Shown here in pieces: positions 16,157-26,341 of a stretch of 64,000 bases of DNA. The stretch comes from Victivallis lenta (GTDB lineage: Bacteria > Verrucomicrobiota > Lentisphaeria > Victivallales > Victivallaceae): assembly GCF_009695545.1 (NCBI RefSeq), contig NZ_VUNS01000024.1:1-64000 (forward strand), given 5' to 3'. The notes under the pieces are model-generated. The model made no database searches. It had not been told where the DNA came from and saw only the letters and a program-made list of their open reading frames with translations. The first letter of the stretch is position 1. Each line of letters opens with the position of its first letter. The position numbers and the translations under genes were made by a program.

Positions 16157-18343
16157 TCAGTTTTCCAAGACCATCTGCCCCCAGAAATCGCGGCAGCAGT
16201 AGTTTTCCTCAAGCCCGTTCCAGACGAGCTTGTCGCCGCGTTCGTCGTTCTGTGCAGTACTCAGCACAACAGCAGTATCGAAGCGGAGACGTACACCGGC
16301 TTCCGGCTTGATGCCCAGCTCTTTCCATGGAACAGCGAGTTCCATGCTCCAGCTTTTCCCGTCGGCGGAAACCCGGCATAACCGCAACGGCACTTGAGCT
16401 TTATGCAGTGTCGCGCCGTTGACGCACCACAAGTATCCGGGATCATTTCCGGGGGTGGCGCGCACCAGCAGCTGACGGTCGCCGGGTTGCATTCTGCCGG
16501 TCGAAGTCAGATCGGTTCCAAAAAAGAGTTCGATTCCGTCTCCGAGACAGACATGACGCTTATGATTGTTTGTCGCAGGAGTCGTATCCGGCACGGTATA
16601 AAGGATATAAAGGTAATTTTCATCCCATCCGCAAATGAAGTCTGCGGTATTTCCTGTTTTTCCGTCGACCGACCGGCGGAGCACTTCGCCGGGACGGCCC
16701 GGATATTTGGCGCGGTTGCCGTCGATCTTCGCACCCGGTTTGACCTTGCCGACCGTAAGAACATATTTTTCGGCGCGGATCGCTTTAGCTTGCGAAAGTT
16801 CTGGCGGCGTAGCCTTGCCTTCAATCAGATCATAGGTCAGATTGTTGGATTTTGCCGCGTGTGTGATAAAAGTCTTGTACGGGCGGTCGCAAACATTGAC
16901 GAAGCCGAGGTTGAAACGTTCGCCGTTGAAATCCTCCCAACCGCGTCCGGTGTTGGATTCGTCAAGCAGCGCAAAGTACTGGTGGCCGATCACATAGGGC
17001 GAGGCAGCGGCATTTTCGGCGTAACGGCTGTACGCTTTGCCGCGCTCTTCTTGATTTTCCACATTACGGACGCCGAAAAGCCCCTGCTCCGGCGAACCGT
17101 AACTCCATTCGGAAAGCAGAAGCGGGCGGCCGCTGAGTTCAGCCAGACGTTTGATTTCATCGTGCGAAAATTCATCGGTGTAGTAATTGATGCTGAAAAT
17201 ATCGCAGTATTTCCCCATCGCCTTGATGACGGCGGAGTTGTAGGTCTGCCCAATGAGCATGCGTTCGCCCAGGAACAGATGGTCGGGGTCGATCTTTTTG
17301 AGTGTTCCGGCAAGCAGTTTGTAGAATGCGTCGAAAAACACTTCTTCAAATGCCGCCGCATCGGAGTTCGCCGCGGGAGTATTCGCCGCCAGCGAAGCGG
17401 CGGCAACCTCATCGAACGAAGCAAAACTGCTCTGCCAGTTCCGGTTGAATGCGGCAATGTCGTTTTTGTAACGGTCGCGCATCAGCGAAACGAAACGTTC
17501 TTTCGCCGGAGAAGATTTTTCCGAGGCGAGCAGATCGGTGATGACACTGCTGTAAAAGCGTTCGTTTTCGGTGTAATAGCCGATCAATTCGGGTTTGCCG
17601 ATATATTTTTTCATTTTTTGGGCAAAGACTTTTTCCAGCAGCCCGGCGTTGTACGGGTCAAAGGGATCGATGAAATCAGCCGAAACCAGATGAAACGGCG
17701 CTTGTTTCATGTAGCGTTCGAGACAGGCGGTCACGGCGAAACCAGTATCGGCATTGTTTCCGAAGATCGAGGTGAATGCGCCGTGAGAGTTGAATCCCCA
17801 GCGGCGGCAGCGTTCGATCATCTGTCTTTGCCATGCGGCAAGATCGTAAGAACCGAATTTGCGGATGTAGTTCGCAAGGTAAAACGAAACTGTCACATCG
17901 GTGCGCGCCGGTTTGAAAATACCCTCCGCTTCCGGGATCCACTCGTAAATATTTTCGCGCCCTTTGAAACGGGTGAACTCGTTTCCGGGCTGGGTGACGC
18001 TCATGCCGATGTGGAAATAGAGATTCCCTTCCGGCTCGACAAGAACGATCCGTCCACCGAGCTTATCGACTTTTTCCAGATGGAAAAAACCGGTCGCAGT
18101 CAAACCGTATTTTTCGCGCGAACCGGGTAAACCGCCCCAGAAGGTGCGTTCCGGCAACGGAAACGATGCGTAATACGCCTCATCTGCCGCGATATCCGCC
18201 TTGAGCTGTGCGTCGGATGTGACCTTTTCCGGAAAGTTCAAATGGGTGAATTGTCCGTAACGGTCAATCTGCACTTTCGACGGCTCACTTCCGTACGCAA
18301 ACAAAATAAACAGAGACACACATGTACCGAAAAATGTTTTCAT
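16157..18343 (-). CDS. Secreted GH42/GH50-like glycosidase with CBM9-like tail, paralogue 3
   Basis: A 728-residue protein, first of the three paralogues in transcription order. It has a signal peptide (MKTFFGTCVSLFILFAYGSE), GRIVLVEPEGNLYFHIGMSV near residue 95, YYTENERFYS (acid/base Glu about 257) and LLLSEWSYGS (nucleophile Glu about 409). The CBM9-like C-terminal domain (FICGWDENYLYILYTVPD, GIELFFGTDL, MQPGDRQLLVRA) starts about residue 540. It sits 12 bases after the GH38 gene. All three paralogues keep both catalytic glutamates, so they are probably all active, perhaps on different chain lengths or side-chain patterns of the same glycan. Confidence 0.75.
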   Translation of the reverse strand: MKTFFGTCVSLFILFAYGSEPSKVQIDRYGQFTHLNFPEKVTSDAQLKADIAADEAYYASFPLPERTFWGGLPGSREKYGLTATGFFHLEKVDKLGGRIVLVEPEGNLYFHIGMSVTQPGNEFTRFKGRENIYEWIPEAEGIFKPARTDVTVSFYLANYIRKFGSYDLAAWQRQMIERCRRWGFNSHGAFTSIFGNNADTGFAVTACLERYMKQAPFHLVSADFIDPFDPYNAGLLEKVFAQKMKKYIGKPELIGYYTENERFYSSVITDLLASEKSSPAKERFVSLMRDRYKNDIAAFNRNWQSSFASFDEVAAASLAANTPAANSDAAAFEEVFFDAFYKLLAGTLKKIDPDHLFLGERMLIGQTYNSAVIKAMGKYCDIFSINYYTDEFSHDEIKRLAELSGRPLLLSEWSYGSPEQGLFGVRNVENQEERGKAYSRYAENAAASPYVIGHQYFALLDESNTGRGWEDFNGERFNLGFVNVCDRPYKTFITHAAKSNNLTYDLIEGKATPPELSQAKAIRAEKYVLTVGKVKPGAKIDGNRAKYPGRPGEVLRRSVDGKTGNTADFICGWDENYLYILYTVPDTTPATNNHKRHVCLGDGIELFFGTDLTSTGRMQPGDRQLLVRATPGNDPGYLWCVNGATLHKAQVPLRLCRVSADGKSWSMELAVPWKELGIKPEAGVRLRFDTAVVLSTAQNDERGDKLVWNGLEENYCCRDFWGQMVLEN

Positions 18344-18355
18344 GATTTTTTCTGA

Positions 18356-21300
18356 TTATTTTACAAATTTAAAAGTCTTGATCTGATAAGGAGTTATATT
18401 AAAATCAAATATATTTTCTTTCAGCAGAACCGGTGTTGCGCCCTCTTCGACCGAGTTACATTCGACAACCTCGTGAACCGGAAACGCGCAATGAAGTTTT
18501 ACATTGCCGCGGCCGCCGTTTGCCTCGTAGATGCGGACGATGAAGCCGTTGCCGTCCTCGGCCGGTTTGACGGTCTGCACCACAGCGCCGTCATATCCCG
18601 ATAGAGAGAGGAACGAAGCACTTTCGGAAACCGCATCAGCCGGAAGTTTGCCGACGGTCATCGGCGTATTGAACTCCCAGCCGCGCCGGACGATTTCCGC
18701 CGCCGCCCAGTCGCCGCCGTGCGGCACGAGTGAGCAGCTCATTTCGTGATAACCGTAATCCGCCACCGGATCAGGGTGAATCGTGCCGCGCAACAAGCTC
18801 AAGCGCAACGTGTTTTCCAGCACGTCGCATCCGAAACGCGAATCGTTGATGAGAGTAATGCCGTAATTGCTTTCCGAAAGATCCGCCCAGCGCTGAATCG
18901 GAATCTCGAATTTTTGCTGATCGAGCAATGTGTTGCGGTGCGTGGCGCGTTCAAATGCGCCGAACTGTACTTCACACGTCGCACGGGTCGTGCGGATTTC
19001 CAGCGGAAACGCGATCTTGAGAAGCGTATTGCGCACCTGCCAATCAACGCGCATGGCGAAATCCAGCCGTTTACTGTTGCGATAGAAAATAATATCCTGC
19101 TCGAAACGGCTTGCGCGATAGGTGCGAACCACCCGGATCACACCGCGGCAGGCTCCGGATTCGACCACCGACACATGAACTTCACTGTCAAACGGATAAC
19201 GCCGCTTGAAGGAGCTGGATTGCAGATTCCACGCATCCTCATCCTCGGGGCCATCCTGAAAGAGCTGAAGTTCGCCGCCGACCGCATTGGGGGCGAGCAC
19301 TTCGCGCCGTAACTCTTTGTCGTAAATGCGTGTGATATCGCCGCGCTCGTTGAGTTCGACGCGAAGCAGTGCGTTTTCAAGCAATGTTTCACATACTTTG
19401 AATTCCGCATTGTCAACGGATTTTTGCGCTTTTTGAATCGTAAAGTCAATGTATCCCATTGCCGGGATCGCCGCGCCGGAGATCAGCAGTTTTCCGTCGG
19501 CAGTCCGCTGAACCGGAGAGACCGTACCGTCTGCGGCGATCGCTTCGAGTGCGCCATCTCCTGCGACAGCTTCCGCAATAAAGGGATCGCGCCGCTCCCA
19601 CGAAAGCGTGTTGAATACCCGGAGTTTTGCGGATTCGCCAGCAGTGCATCCGAGCTCCGCAACCGTATTGCGGATGGATTGCTGTGCCGTGTCTTTAACT
19701 TCATTGTAGTCCGCGAGCGAACGTGGATAGATCTCGGTGATACTGCTGCCGGGGAGAATATCGTGGAACTGGTTCAACAGCATTGTCTTCCACGCTTTTT
19801 CAAGGTTGAGTTCGACCTTTTTCCCTTCCCACGCCGCGAACACAGCGAGGATTTCCGCCTCGCGGAGCATGGTTTCACTGATGCGGTTCGCCTTTTTGAT
19901 CTCGGCGTGGGTGGTGTAAGTACCGCGGTGAGTCTGCAAATAAAGTTCGCCATCCCATACAGGAAGTTCGGGGGCTTTGCGTTCGACATTGTGGAAGAAG
20001 CCTTCCACCGTGTCAATCCGCATATTCGGCATACCGGGGATGTGGGTCTTGGCGCGTTTGATGCGCTCCATCATCTCCTCGGTGACGCCGCCGCCACCGT
20101 CGCCGTAGCCAAAGGGATAGAGCAGTTCATCATGCAAATCTTTCTGTTCGTAATCTTTCCACGCGGTGTGAAGCTGTTCGGCGGTGATGAAACCGTTGTA
20201 GAAATTAGGCAGTTTCGCAATGTGCGAAAGGATCTCCGAGCCGTCGAGACCGCGCCAGACAAAGAGATGATCCGGAAACGGCTCTTTCGCCTGCCAATGG
20301 AGTTTGTTGGTACTGAAATAACGCAGGCCGCAGCTGACGAGGATTTCCGGCAGCGAGGCCGGATAACCGAAAACATCGGGCAGCCAGCAAAGTTCCGGGC
20401 GAGAGCCGAACTCTTCACGGTAGAACTTCAGACCGTAGAGGATCTGCCGGATCAGCGATTCACCGTTCGGCACATTGCAGTCGGGTTCGACCCACATCGC
20501 GCCGGTGTTCTCCCAGCGGCCGTTCTTTACATGTTTTTTGATCTCCGCAAAAAGTTCGGGATAGTGCTCACGGGTGTAGTCGTAAAGCTGAGCCTGACTG
20601 CACGAAAAGTGGTAGTCAGGAAAAATTTCCATGTAACGGCACGCGGTCGAAAAAGTGCGGCTGCATTTGCGCACCGTTTCCTTGAGCGGCCAGAGCCACG
20701 CCGTATCAATATGGGTGTGGCCAATCGCACAAAGCGTGCCAGATTCCGGGTCGGGGGCGATCTCTTTCATATCCGCTCGGAATTTTTCGAGCGAGGCAGC
20801 AGCTTCTTTGTCGAGTTCCGCACGCGGGAGCGTCAGATTCACGCCGAGCATTGCCTTTTCGAGGGCGGCGAGCATCCGTTTTTTCCGCCGTTCATCATCG
20901 ATGACGCAGGCACATTCGTGGACAAATCCGGTATCGTGGCGGAACGCTTCGACGATGCGGTCGATGCGGTGGATTGCCGCACTGCGGAATTCGCCATGAC
21001 CGTAACGATCCTGTTCGGGCTCAAAAAGCGCATTGGGAACCGAGTTGAATTCCAAAAGAAGTTCCATTTTCCCGGCGCGCGGCACGGGAATACGCATGTG
21101 GTTGATGTCGATTCCGCAGTAGAGTTTTCCGTCGATACGGAGAGCGCCTTCCATACCGCGGAAATCGAAAACAAAATAGAGGTCTTTGAGGTTTTCCGCC
21201 GGAACCTCGGCAACGGTTTTCAGAAAAACCGTTTTGCGTGGAGGAAACATTACCGGCAAATCCGTAGAGTTCCAATCATCATCCCACGTGTAGTCGCCGG

Positions 21301-21409
21301 GAGCGTTGTAATTCGCGGTACGGCAGCTCCAGTGCTCCAACTGCAATGTAGCTTCTACCTCAAGACCTTGAAGCAGTTCCAATTTTTTAGCAATAATCCG
21401 ATCATCCAT
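18356..21409 (-). CDS. GH38 alpha-mannosidase
   Basis: A 1017-residue alpha-mannosidase of the bacterial/vacuolar GH38 type. AIGHTHIDTAWLWPLKETVR near residue 230 carries the zinc-binding His-x-His pair and first Asp. LCWLPDVFGYPASLP about residue 345 holds the catalytic nucleophile Asp, and FGYGDGGGG near residue 430 is also diagnostic. Central helical and C-terminal beta domains follow, giving the full family length. No signal peptide, so it is probably cytoplasmic and releases mannose from alpha-mannosides such as N-glycan or alpha-mannan fragments. Mannose released here could reach ManA (471-1532) after phosphorylation. Confidence 0.93.
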   Translation of the reverse strand: MDDRIIAKKLELLQGLEVEATLQLEHWSCRTANYNAPGDYTWDDDWNSTDLPVMFPPRKTVFLKTVAEVPAENLKDLYFVFDFRGMEGALRIDGKLYCGIDINHMRIPVPRAGKMELLLEFNSVPNALFEPEQDRYGHGEFRSAAIHRIDRIVEAFRHDTGFVHECACVIDDERRKKRMLAALEKAMLGVNLTLPRAELDKEAAASLEKFRADMKEIAPDPESGTLCAIGHTHIDTAWLWPLKETVRKCSRTFSTACRYMEIFPDYHFSCSQAQLYDYTREHYPELFAEIKKHVKNGRWENTGAMWVEPDCNVPNGESLIRQILYGLKFYREEFGSRPELCWLPDVFGYPASLPEILVSCGLRYFSTNKLHWQAKEPFPDHLFVWRGLDGSEILSHIAKLPNFYNGFITAEQLHTAWKDYEQKDLHDELLYPFGYGDGGGGVTEEMMERIKRAKTHIPGMPNMRIDTVEGFFHNVERKAPELPVWDGELYLQTHRGTYTTHAEIKKANRISETMLREAEILAVFAAWEGKKVELNLEKAWKTMLLNQFHDILPGSSITEIYPRSLADYNEVKDTAQQSIRNTVAELGCTAGESAKLRVFNTLSWERRDPFIAEAVAGDGALEAIAADGTVSPVQRTADGKLLISGAAIPAMGYIDFTIQKAQKSVDNAEFKVCETLLENALLRVELNERGDITRIYDKELRREVLAPNAVGGELQLFQDGPEDEDAWNLQSSSFKRRYPFDSEVHVSVVESGACRGVIRVVRTYRASRFEQDIIFYRNSKRLDFAMRVDWQVRNTLLKIAFPLEIRTTRATCEVQFGAFERATHRNTLLDQQKFEIPIQRWADLSESNYGITLINDSRFGCDVLENTLRLSLLRGTIHPDPVADYGYHEMSCSLVPHGGDWAAAEIVRRGWEFNTPMTVGKLPADAVSESASFLSLSGYDGAVVQTVKPAEDGNGFIVRIYEANGGRGNVKLHCAFPVHEVVECNSVEEGATPVLLKENIFDFNITPYQIKTFKFVK

Positions 21410-21471
21410 ATCAAAAGGTATTCCTTTGGCGTTCCTGTCATTGGGTCGTATTTTTTATTCTGAGCGGCCGG

Positions 21472-22344
21472 CTAATCCAGCGAAAACGGACAGGGGTCGG
21501 CAACCAACGTTTGGTCAGGAAGATTCGAGGTTGCGAACTGGTACCACTGATTGCGGAAACAGAAAAATTGTGCAGCGTACCAGTAGCCCGGACCGCACGG
21601 TTCCAACCTTCGCGCATTGGAGTACGGTCCCAGCAGCGAATCCGAGGTCATCACAAAATTACCACCCGCTTGTGGTTCCTTGAGCAGATTTTCGTGAGTA
21701 CAGAACAGTAGCCGATAACGGCCGCCAATGCGATAGATCTGCGGCACTTCCAGTTCTTCCGCAAAGAGATCGTGCCGGACTTCTTTCCCCGGGGACCAAT
21801 TGTACAGATCGCCACTGGTGAAGTGTGCTACCGTCCCCCGCGTTTTCACATCGCCCGTTTTACTTCTGGCACAGAGGAAAAGGTGAAAGCGTCCCTCTTC
21901 TTCCAGCAGAAACGGATCCCGCCAGTGGAGACTTGGACGACTGCCGGTAATGACTGATTCGAACCGACTGCTGTCCAACTCGAGTAATGGGAAATCACGG
22001 CATTTCTCCCAGCGAAACAGATCTTCGGATACGGCCATACCGATTCGTCCGCAAGGCGGAACATTCGCCAGCGAGTGTCCTGTGTAGGCCATAAAATAAC
22101 GGCCGTCATGGTGGAGGACGGAACCTGTCGCCAACCGGCAGTCGTCCCACTCGCCGGCATTTCCTGGAGATAGGACGGCGCCGTAAAACTCCCAGTTTTT
22201 CAAATCTCTGCTACTCGCGTGTCCGATCGACCAGCGTTTGTTCCTGTTTTTAGGACTAAAGAGACAGAACAGATGGACGGTATCCGCCGCTTCGTCCACA
22301 TAAATCCAACCATCCCCCACATCGTGTCCTGGAATCTGAAACAT
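21472..22344 (-). CDS. GH32/GH43-like five-bladed propeller glycosidase
   Basis: A 290-residue single-domain protein with the blade pattern of clan GH-J/GH-F enzymes. SIGHASSRDLKNWEFYG, HWRDPFLLEEEGRFHLF (an RDP motif about residue 140, transition-state stabiliser in GH32/68) and EELEVPQIYRIGGRYRLLF (candidate acid/base Glu about residue 200) are visible. It lacks the C-terminal beta-sandwich usual in GH32 and has no signal peptide. AGAGGAAGAAC precedes the ATG. Whether it acts on fructosides or on another furanoside is undecided. Confidence 0.65.
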   Translation of the reverse strand: MFQIPGHDVGDGWIYVDEAADTVHLFCLFSPKNRNKRWSIGHASSRDLKNWEFYGAVLSPGNAGEWDDCRLATGSVLHHDGRYFMAYTGHSLANVPPCGRIGMAVSEDLFRWEKCRDFPLLELDSSRFESVITGSRPSLHWRDPFLLEEEGRFHLFLCARSKTGDVKTRGTVAHFTSGDLYNWSPGKEVRHDLFAEELEVPQIYRIGGRYRLLFCTHENLLKEPQAGGNFVMTSDSLLGPYSNARRLEPCGPGYWYAAQFFCFRNQWYQFATSNLPDQTLVADPCPFSLD

Positions 22345-22526
22345 CTTGTTCTTCCTCTGTTATGCCGGTAGATCCTGACCGGCAGCAAAAAACGTTATTG
22401 AAAAAGCCCCGCAGTACTCCAATCTCGCCAGACATTTCCCGGCTCGATATAATTTTTTGGGGGGCATGGGCATAGTATTTCAGCGTCAGAGGATTGAGAC
22501 CTTTTACAGTTCACTAAGCATTTTAT

Positions 22527-22556
22527 GCCGGGAGATATGAAGGCATCTCTCCCGGC
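22527..22556 (-). terminator. Stem-loop after the prepilin-type gene
   Basis: GCCGGGAGA (22527-22535) pairs perfectly with TCTCCCGGC (22548-22556). On the - strand the stem follows the stop codon of the prepilin-like gene by 13 bases and is followed by ATAAAATG rather than a pure T run, so termination may be weak. Confidence 0.5.
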
Positions 22557-22569
22557 AATATTTTAAGGA

Positions 22570-23349
22570 TTACCGGAAATATCCCTTGTCCTGATCCTGC
22601 CAGCCGTTGCCTCTTTTCGGCATATACCAGCTGTTCGGATTATTGTAAACATAATATTTTACAGTCGGAGCATTGAGACCTTCACCACTGAATGGATGAT
22701 TGTTGATATCCTGCCACTGCTCAAAAGATTCCCACGTTCCGGAACCGTCACCAACCAACACATTGCCACCTGCACTGGCATGAACTTTACTTTGCGCCAG
22801 ACGAGTAGCTGTGCTGTTCAGTAACGTCATCGGGCAAAAAGCCAATGCTTTAGGACCGAGAGTCTCGCGCTTCGCCATTTTTGTGGCGCGTGTATTTCGG
22901 CTTGCATTGTAACCGGTTCCGCTCTGACCAAGAACATAAACGTATCCGGCAATACTATCGTTGGTATTGGCGGCATCAGTACATTTGTAGATGTGCCTCG
23001 AATTGGAAAGCTGGAAATCGGTTGAATTCGTATAGGATACACTGCCATATCCCTTGAGGAATGCACCGAAGTTGCTATCCTGCCAAAACTGCTGATTGCC
23101 GTAGCTTCCAGGAGGCGCGATCGGATACCAGTCGTTGTAATCAACGGAGTACATTGCCAGCTGTGTTCCATTTTGCTTGAGATTGGAAAGGCACGAAGAT
23201 CTGCGTGCCGCATTGCGTGCTTTCCCCAGTGCCGGCATCAGCATTGCAGCAAGGATCGCGATAATTGCGATAACCACCAGCAATTCGATAAGTGTGAATT
23301 TAGAGTCCATAACTTTGCTGGCCGTAAGTTGTTTTGAGTGATTTTTCAT
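22570..23349 (-). CDS. Prepilin-type N-terminal cleavage/DUF1559-like secreted protein
   Basis: A 259-residue protein. A short basic leader precedes the class III (type IV prepilin-like) signal [20 protein letters not shown], processed by prepilin peptidase between the leader and Phe. The mature N-terminus is a membrane helix followed by [21 protein letters not shown], the pattern found in large DUF1559/pseudopilin families of Lentisphaerae and Planctomycetes. A C-terminal [13 protein letters not shown] segment resembles the H-Xn-DG motif of that family. It is probably a surface-exposed or pseudopilin protein, possibly linked to glycan capture given its neighbours. It is the best taxonomic marker in the window. 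Confidence 0.85.
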   Translation of the reverse strand: MKNHSKQLTASKVMDSKFTLIELLVVIAIIAILAAMLMPALGKARNAARRSSCLSNLKQNGTQLAMYSVDYNDWYPIAPPGSYGNQQFWQDSNFGAFLKGYGSVSYTNSTDFQLSNSRHIYKCTDAANTNDSIAGYVYVLGQSGTGYNASRNTRATKMAKRETLGPKALAFCPMTLLNSTATRLAQSKVHASAGGNVLVGDGSGTWESFEQWQDINNHPFSGEGLNAPTVKYYVYNNPNSWYMPKRGNGWQDQDKGYFR

Positions 23350-23465
23350 TTTTTCTTCCTTTCCTTGATGTAAAGATTTTAGTCCCCGGATTCGGTCTAC
23401 AATCTGTCCAAAACGTTTCGTTTATATCGCCCAAACTATACGCTCAAAACAGAAACCGCGAACGG

Positions 23466-24821
23466 TCAGTTAATTTCCTGCATTGAGTGATTACGAGTTT
23501 TTACTAGTTCTGGAATATTTTTTCCGGCATCCAATGCCCGGAACACGGCGTTCCCGGCCGCTTCTCCTGATTGATTCATATTCACCATCACCCGCAATGC
23601 CCCGTAAGCTCCGGCATCAGCATCGATCATGCGTCCAGCCGTAATCAAATTGCGGAATTTTACCGGAATCTGACTCCGCAACGGCCATGTGTAATACGGC
23701 GGTGTCGGCAGAGACGCATTACGCCAGCGTCGTTTGTATGCCGGTTCGCAAGGAGTAAGCAGAATTTCCGTCCCATCCAAATAACGAAAGAGTGTTCCCG
23801 GCGGATCTCGACGGTGAACATCGCTGCGGTAGGTTCCCTTGCCTGCCGCATCCTCGAAAACCTTTCCGCTGAAAAGTTCATCCAGCGTGATCCGGTAAAG
23901 CGAATGGATGTGGCAACTTTCACGAATTCCGGCTAATGATGGAACTGCTTCAATTACCGGACGCGGATATCCGGCTTCACCGACAATATCGGCAACTGCC
24001 CGCATTTGGCGGCGACTCTCGATCTCGATTTCCGTGAGCTCCTTTTGGTTTGAGGAGTCAAGCAATGGAATATTCGTTCCGGCAAACATGTATGTATTGC
24101 TGCAACAGCAGTCTGCCCCCCAAATTACACCTTCTGGCATCTTGTATTTTTCTTTGGCGGCGTGGATCATTCGACCGATCCGGTTTTCCGCCATAATTTC
24201 ACGCGGCCAACGACTGAATTTCACGCACGTCGTGGAAGTCTGCAATTCTGAATTGCGCCAGACTTTACCACCCGCAAACCGTACCAAGTCTGCATCGCCG
24301 GTCGCATCAATGAAATATTTCGCCTTGATAACCGAAAGTCCGTCCTTGCCGGCAATGATAACTCCATCTACGTACGTTCCTTCACCAGAAGTGAGAACAT
24401 CAGCTACCCGCGTGTGCAGAAACGGCAGTACACCGCTCTCGATAACCATTTCATCGAGTTCACAGCAGAGCTCTTCGGTGTTGAGATTCACATACCAATG
24501 CGGATTCTTTTCTTTCCAGAATTCAATAAGGCCGCGCTTTGCCATCCGATCAATGACTTCCTGTGTCAATCCGGTAATGATCTGCGACGAATAGTCCGAA
24601 TTGAAGAGCGAATGCCAGTAACAGACCTGTCCAGCTGTCATTGTGCCGCCAAAACGGTTCTGCGCTTCAATGATCGCACATTTCGCACCAAGCCGAGCAG
24701 CCGTCACTGCGGCGAAAACTCCGGTACAGCTACCACCAGCTATGGCGATATCTACTTCAGCGGAAACAGGAAGTAAACGCGATAGCAATTGTGTTCTCAA
24801 TTTCGTATCTGTATTCTTCAT
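23466..24821 (-). CDS. FAD-dependent oxidoreductase (FAD_oxidored family)
   Basis: A 451-residue flavoprotein. The dinucleotide-binding motif DIAIAGGSCTGVFAAVTAARLG near the N-terminus is followed by an acidic residue at the end of beta-2 (CAIIEAQ). FGGTMTAGQV and YFIDATGDADLVRFAGG are hallmarks of the FAD_oxidored group common in glycan-use loci. AYGALRVMVNMNQSGEAAGNAV at the C-terminus is the second FAD-contacting segment. There is no signal peptide. The physiological substrate is unknown; oxidation of a sugar or sugar-derived alcohol is plausible from the context. Confidence 0.82.
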   Translation of the reverse strand: MKNTDTKLRTQLLSRLLPVSAEVDIAIAGGSCTGVFAAVTAARLGAKCAIIEAQNRFGGTMTAGQVCYWHSLFNSDYSSQIITGLTQEVIDRMAKRGLIEFWKEKNPHWYVNLNTEELCCELDEMVIESGVLPFLHTRVADVLTSGEGTYVDGVIIAGKDGLSVIKAKYFIDATGDADLVRFAGGKVWRNSELQTSTTCVKFSRWPREIMAENRIGRMIHAAKEKYKMPEGVIWGADCCCSNTYMFAGTNIPLLDSSNQKELTEIEIESRRQMRAVADIVGEAGYPRPVIEAVPSLAGIRESCHIHSLYRITLDELFSGKVFEDAAGKGTYRSDVHRRDPPGTLFRYLDGTEILLTPCEPAYKRRWRNASLPTPPYYTWPLRSQIPVKFRNLITAGRMIDADAGAYGALRVMVNMNQSGEAAGNAVFRALDAGKNIPELVKTRNHSMQEIN

Positions 24822-24893
24822 GATAATTCAGGTTTACGGTTATCAATATCGAACTTGTTATTGGTTTTTCTCATAGCTGTTTTTCTGTTGTTA

Positions 24894-26327
24894 TTATTTG
24901 ATTTGTTTTTCAAACGGTGCAACTGGAATTCCCGCCTGATTGACCAAATTCGGGGTTGCCAGACAATCGAATCCGAAACGCAGTGTCATCGGCTCCGGTT
25001 GAGCAGCGGTGACGCGAAGCATATCGTTGTTTTCACCGCAAATTACACCGGTTGCAGCCTGAAACTTGCCATCGCGTCCGGCAGTCTCCAGCCAGTTTAT
25101 CGATTTGCCGTCGCGGGTTTTCAGAACGTTTGCGTTATGGAACGTAACCAGAAGTGTTTTATTGCTTTCACGTTTCACATTCAAAACCGTCGGTGTCATC
25201 ACTGTGGCATCACCCCGGCCGTATTCCTTGTAGAGCACCAGATTTGCCAGCCGCAGAGCCAGCGGCTCCTTGCTCATCGGATGAACCGATTTCGCATCGC
25301 CGCAATCGGTCGTCGAAATCAATTCGGAATACTTGTCTTTATTGACGAAATTTTGTTGAGCCATAAGTACTTGCGGCATTTTATCGTCAAGACTGTCGTT
25401 GTTGTATTCCCACGGCGGAAGCATTACCAGATAGATCGGCAATTTCGGGTTTCTGAAACCGGACCGGAGCGTCCACGCGAATGCCCGCAATTTTTCTTCA
25501 TAACTGATACCGTCACGGTAGTTTTCCTCGCCCTGATACCAGAGCACGCCGCGAATCGTATACGGCAGAATCGGCGCGATCATGCCGTTGTAGATCGCCA
25601 GCGGATAACGCTGTTTTTCCCTCGCCAGTTCCTCTGGCTTCTTGCCCGTGAAGGAACGGACGCTCTTTTCAAATGCGGTACGCACCTGCGCTGAAACTCC
25701 GGCTTTGCGGAATGATTCCGGCGAACAAAACGCTTCAATCCGACCGCCGCCGACCGCAACGCTAATGAGACCGATCGGAACATTAAGTGCCTTATGCAGT
25801 GTCGAACCGACAATGTAACCAACTGCGCTGAACTGTCTTGCATTGTTCAAAGTAGATACCGCCCAGCCTGGGGAAACAAAGGAGTTCTGCGGCATCTGCG
25901 TGAACTGGTGGCAAATTTTCAACACCCGGATTTCCGGCTGATTGATCTGGACAAGATATTTTTTTGCTTCGGTAATACCATCAATGTACCAGTCCATATT
26001 GCTCTGGCCGGCACAGAGCCAGACATCGCCGACGAGCACGTTCTCGAACCATCTTTTCCTATCGCCCTGAATCGTCAGCGTAGCTCCCTCTTTCGAGGCT
26101 GGCATCGGCGGCAGTTCCACCAGCCAGCGGCCGTCTTTGCCGACCGTACAGGAAACCGTGTTTCCCTTGAATTCGACACTTATTTTCTCGCCGGCACGCC
26201 CTTTCCCCCAGACTGCTACCGGACGTTCACGCTGGAGAACCATGTTGTCCTGGAAGACTTCTGCGATTTCCAGCGCGGAAACCGCCCAGCTGAGCCCGGC
26301 AACCGCGATCAACAATTTTTTCAACAT
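24894..26327 (-). CDS. Secreted sialate O-acetylesterase-like (SASA) acetylesterase
   Basis: A 477-residue protein with a signal peptide (MLKKLLIAVAGLSWAVSALE). The SGNH-hydrolase-type block I is LCAGQSNMDWYI, with the nucleophile Ser about residue 109. GVLWYQGEENYRDG is a later conserved block, and the acidic/His pair expected near TTDCGDAKSVHPMSK follows. N-terminal beta segments (VFQDNMVLQRERPVAVWGKG) are typical of the family. GGAGG lies 9 bases before the ATG. Such enzymes remove O-acetyl groups from sialic acid or from plant hemicellulose. Acetylated mannan or host glycans would both fit this locus. Confidence 0.87.
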   Translation of the reverse strand: MLKKLLIAVAGLSWAVSALEIAEVFQDNMVLQRERPVAVWGKGRAGEKISVEFKGNTVSCTVGKDGRWLVELPPMPASKEGATLTIQGDRKRWFENVLVGDVWLCAGQSNMDWYIDGITEAKKYLVQINQPEIRVLKICHQFTQMPQNSFVSPGWAVSTLNNARQFSAVGYIVGSTLHKALNVPIGLISVAVGGGRIEAFCSPESFRKAGVSAQVRTAFEKSVRSFTGKKPEELAREKQRYPLAIYNGMIAPILPYTIRGVLWYQGEENYRDGISYEEKLRAFAWTLRSGFRNPKLPIYLVMLPPWEYNNDSLDDKMPQVLMAQQNFVNKDKYSELISTTDCGDAKSVHPMSKEPLALRLANLVLYKEYGRGDATVMTPTVLNVKRESNKTLLVTFHNANVLKTRDGKSINWLETAGRDGKFQAATGVICGENNDMLRVTAAQPEPMTLRFGFDCLATPNLVNQAGIPVAPFEKQIK

Positions 26328-26341
26328 GCCTCTACCTCCGT

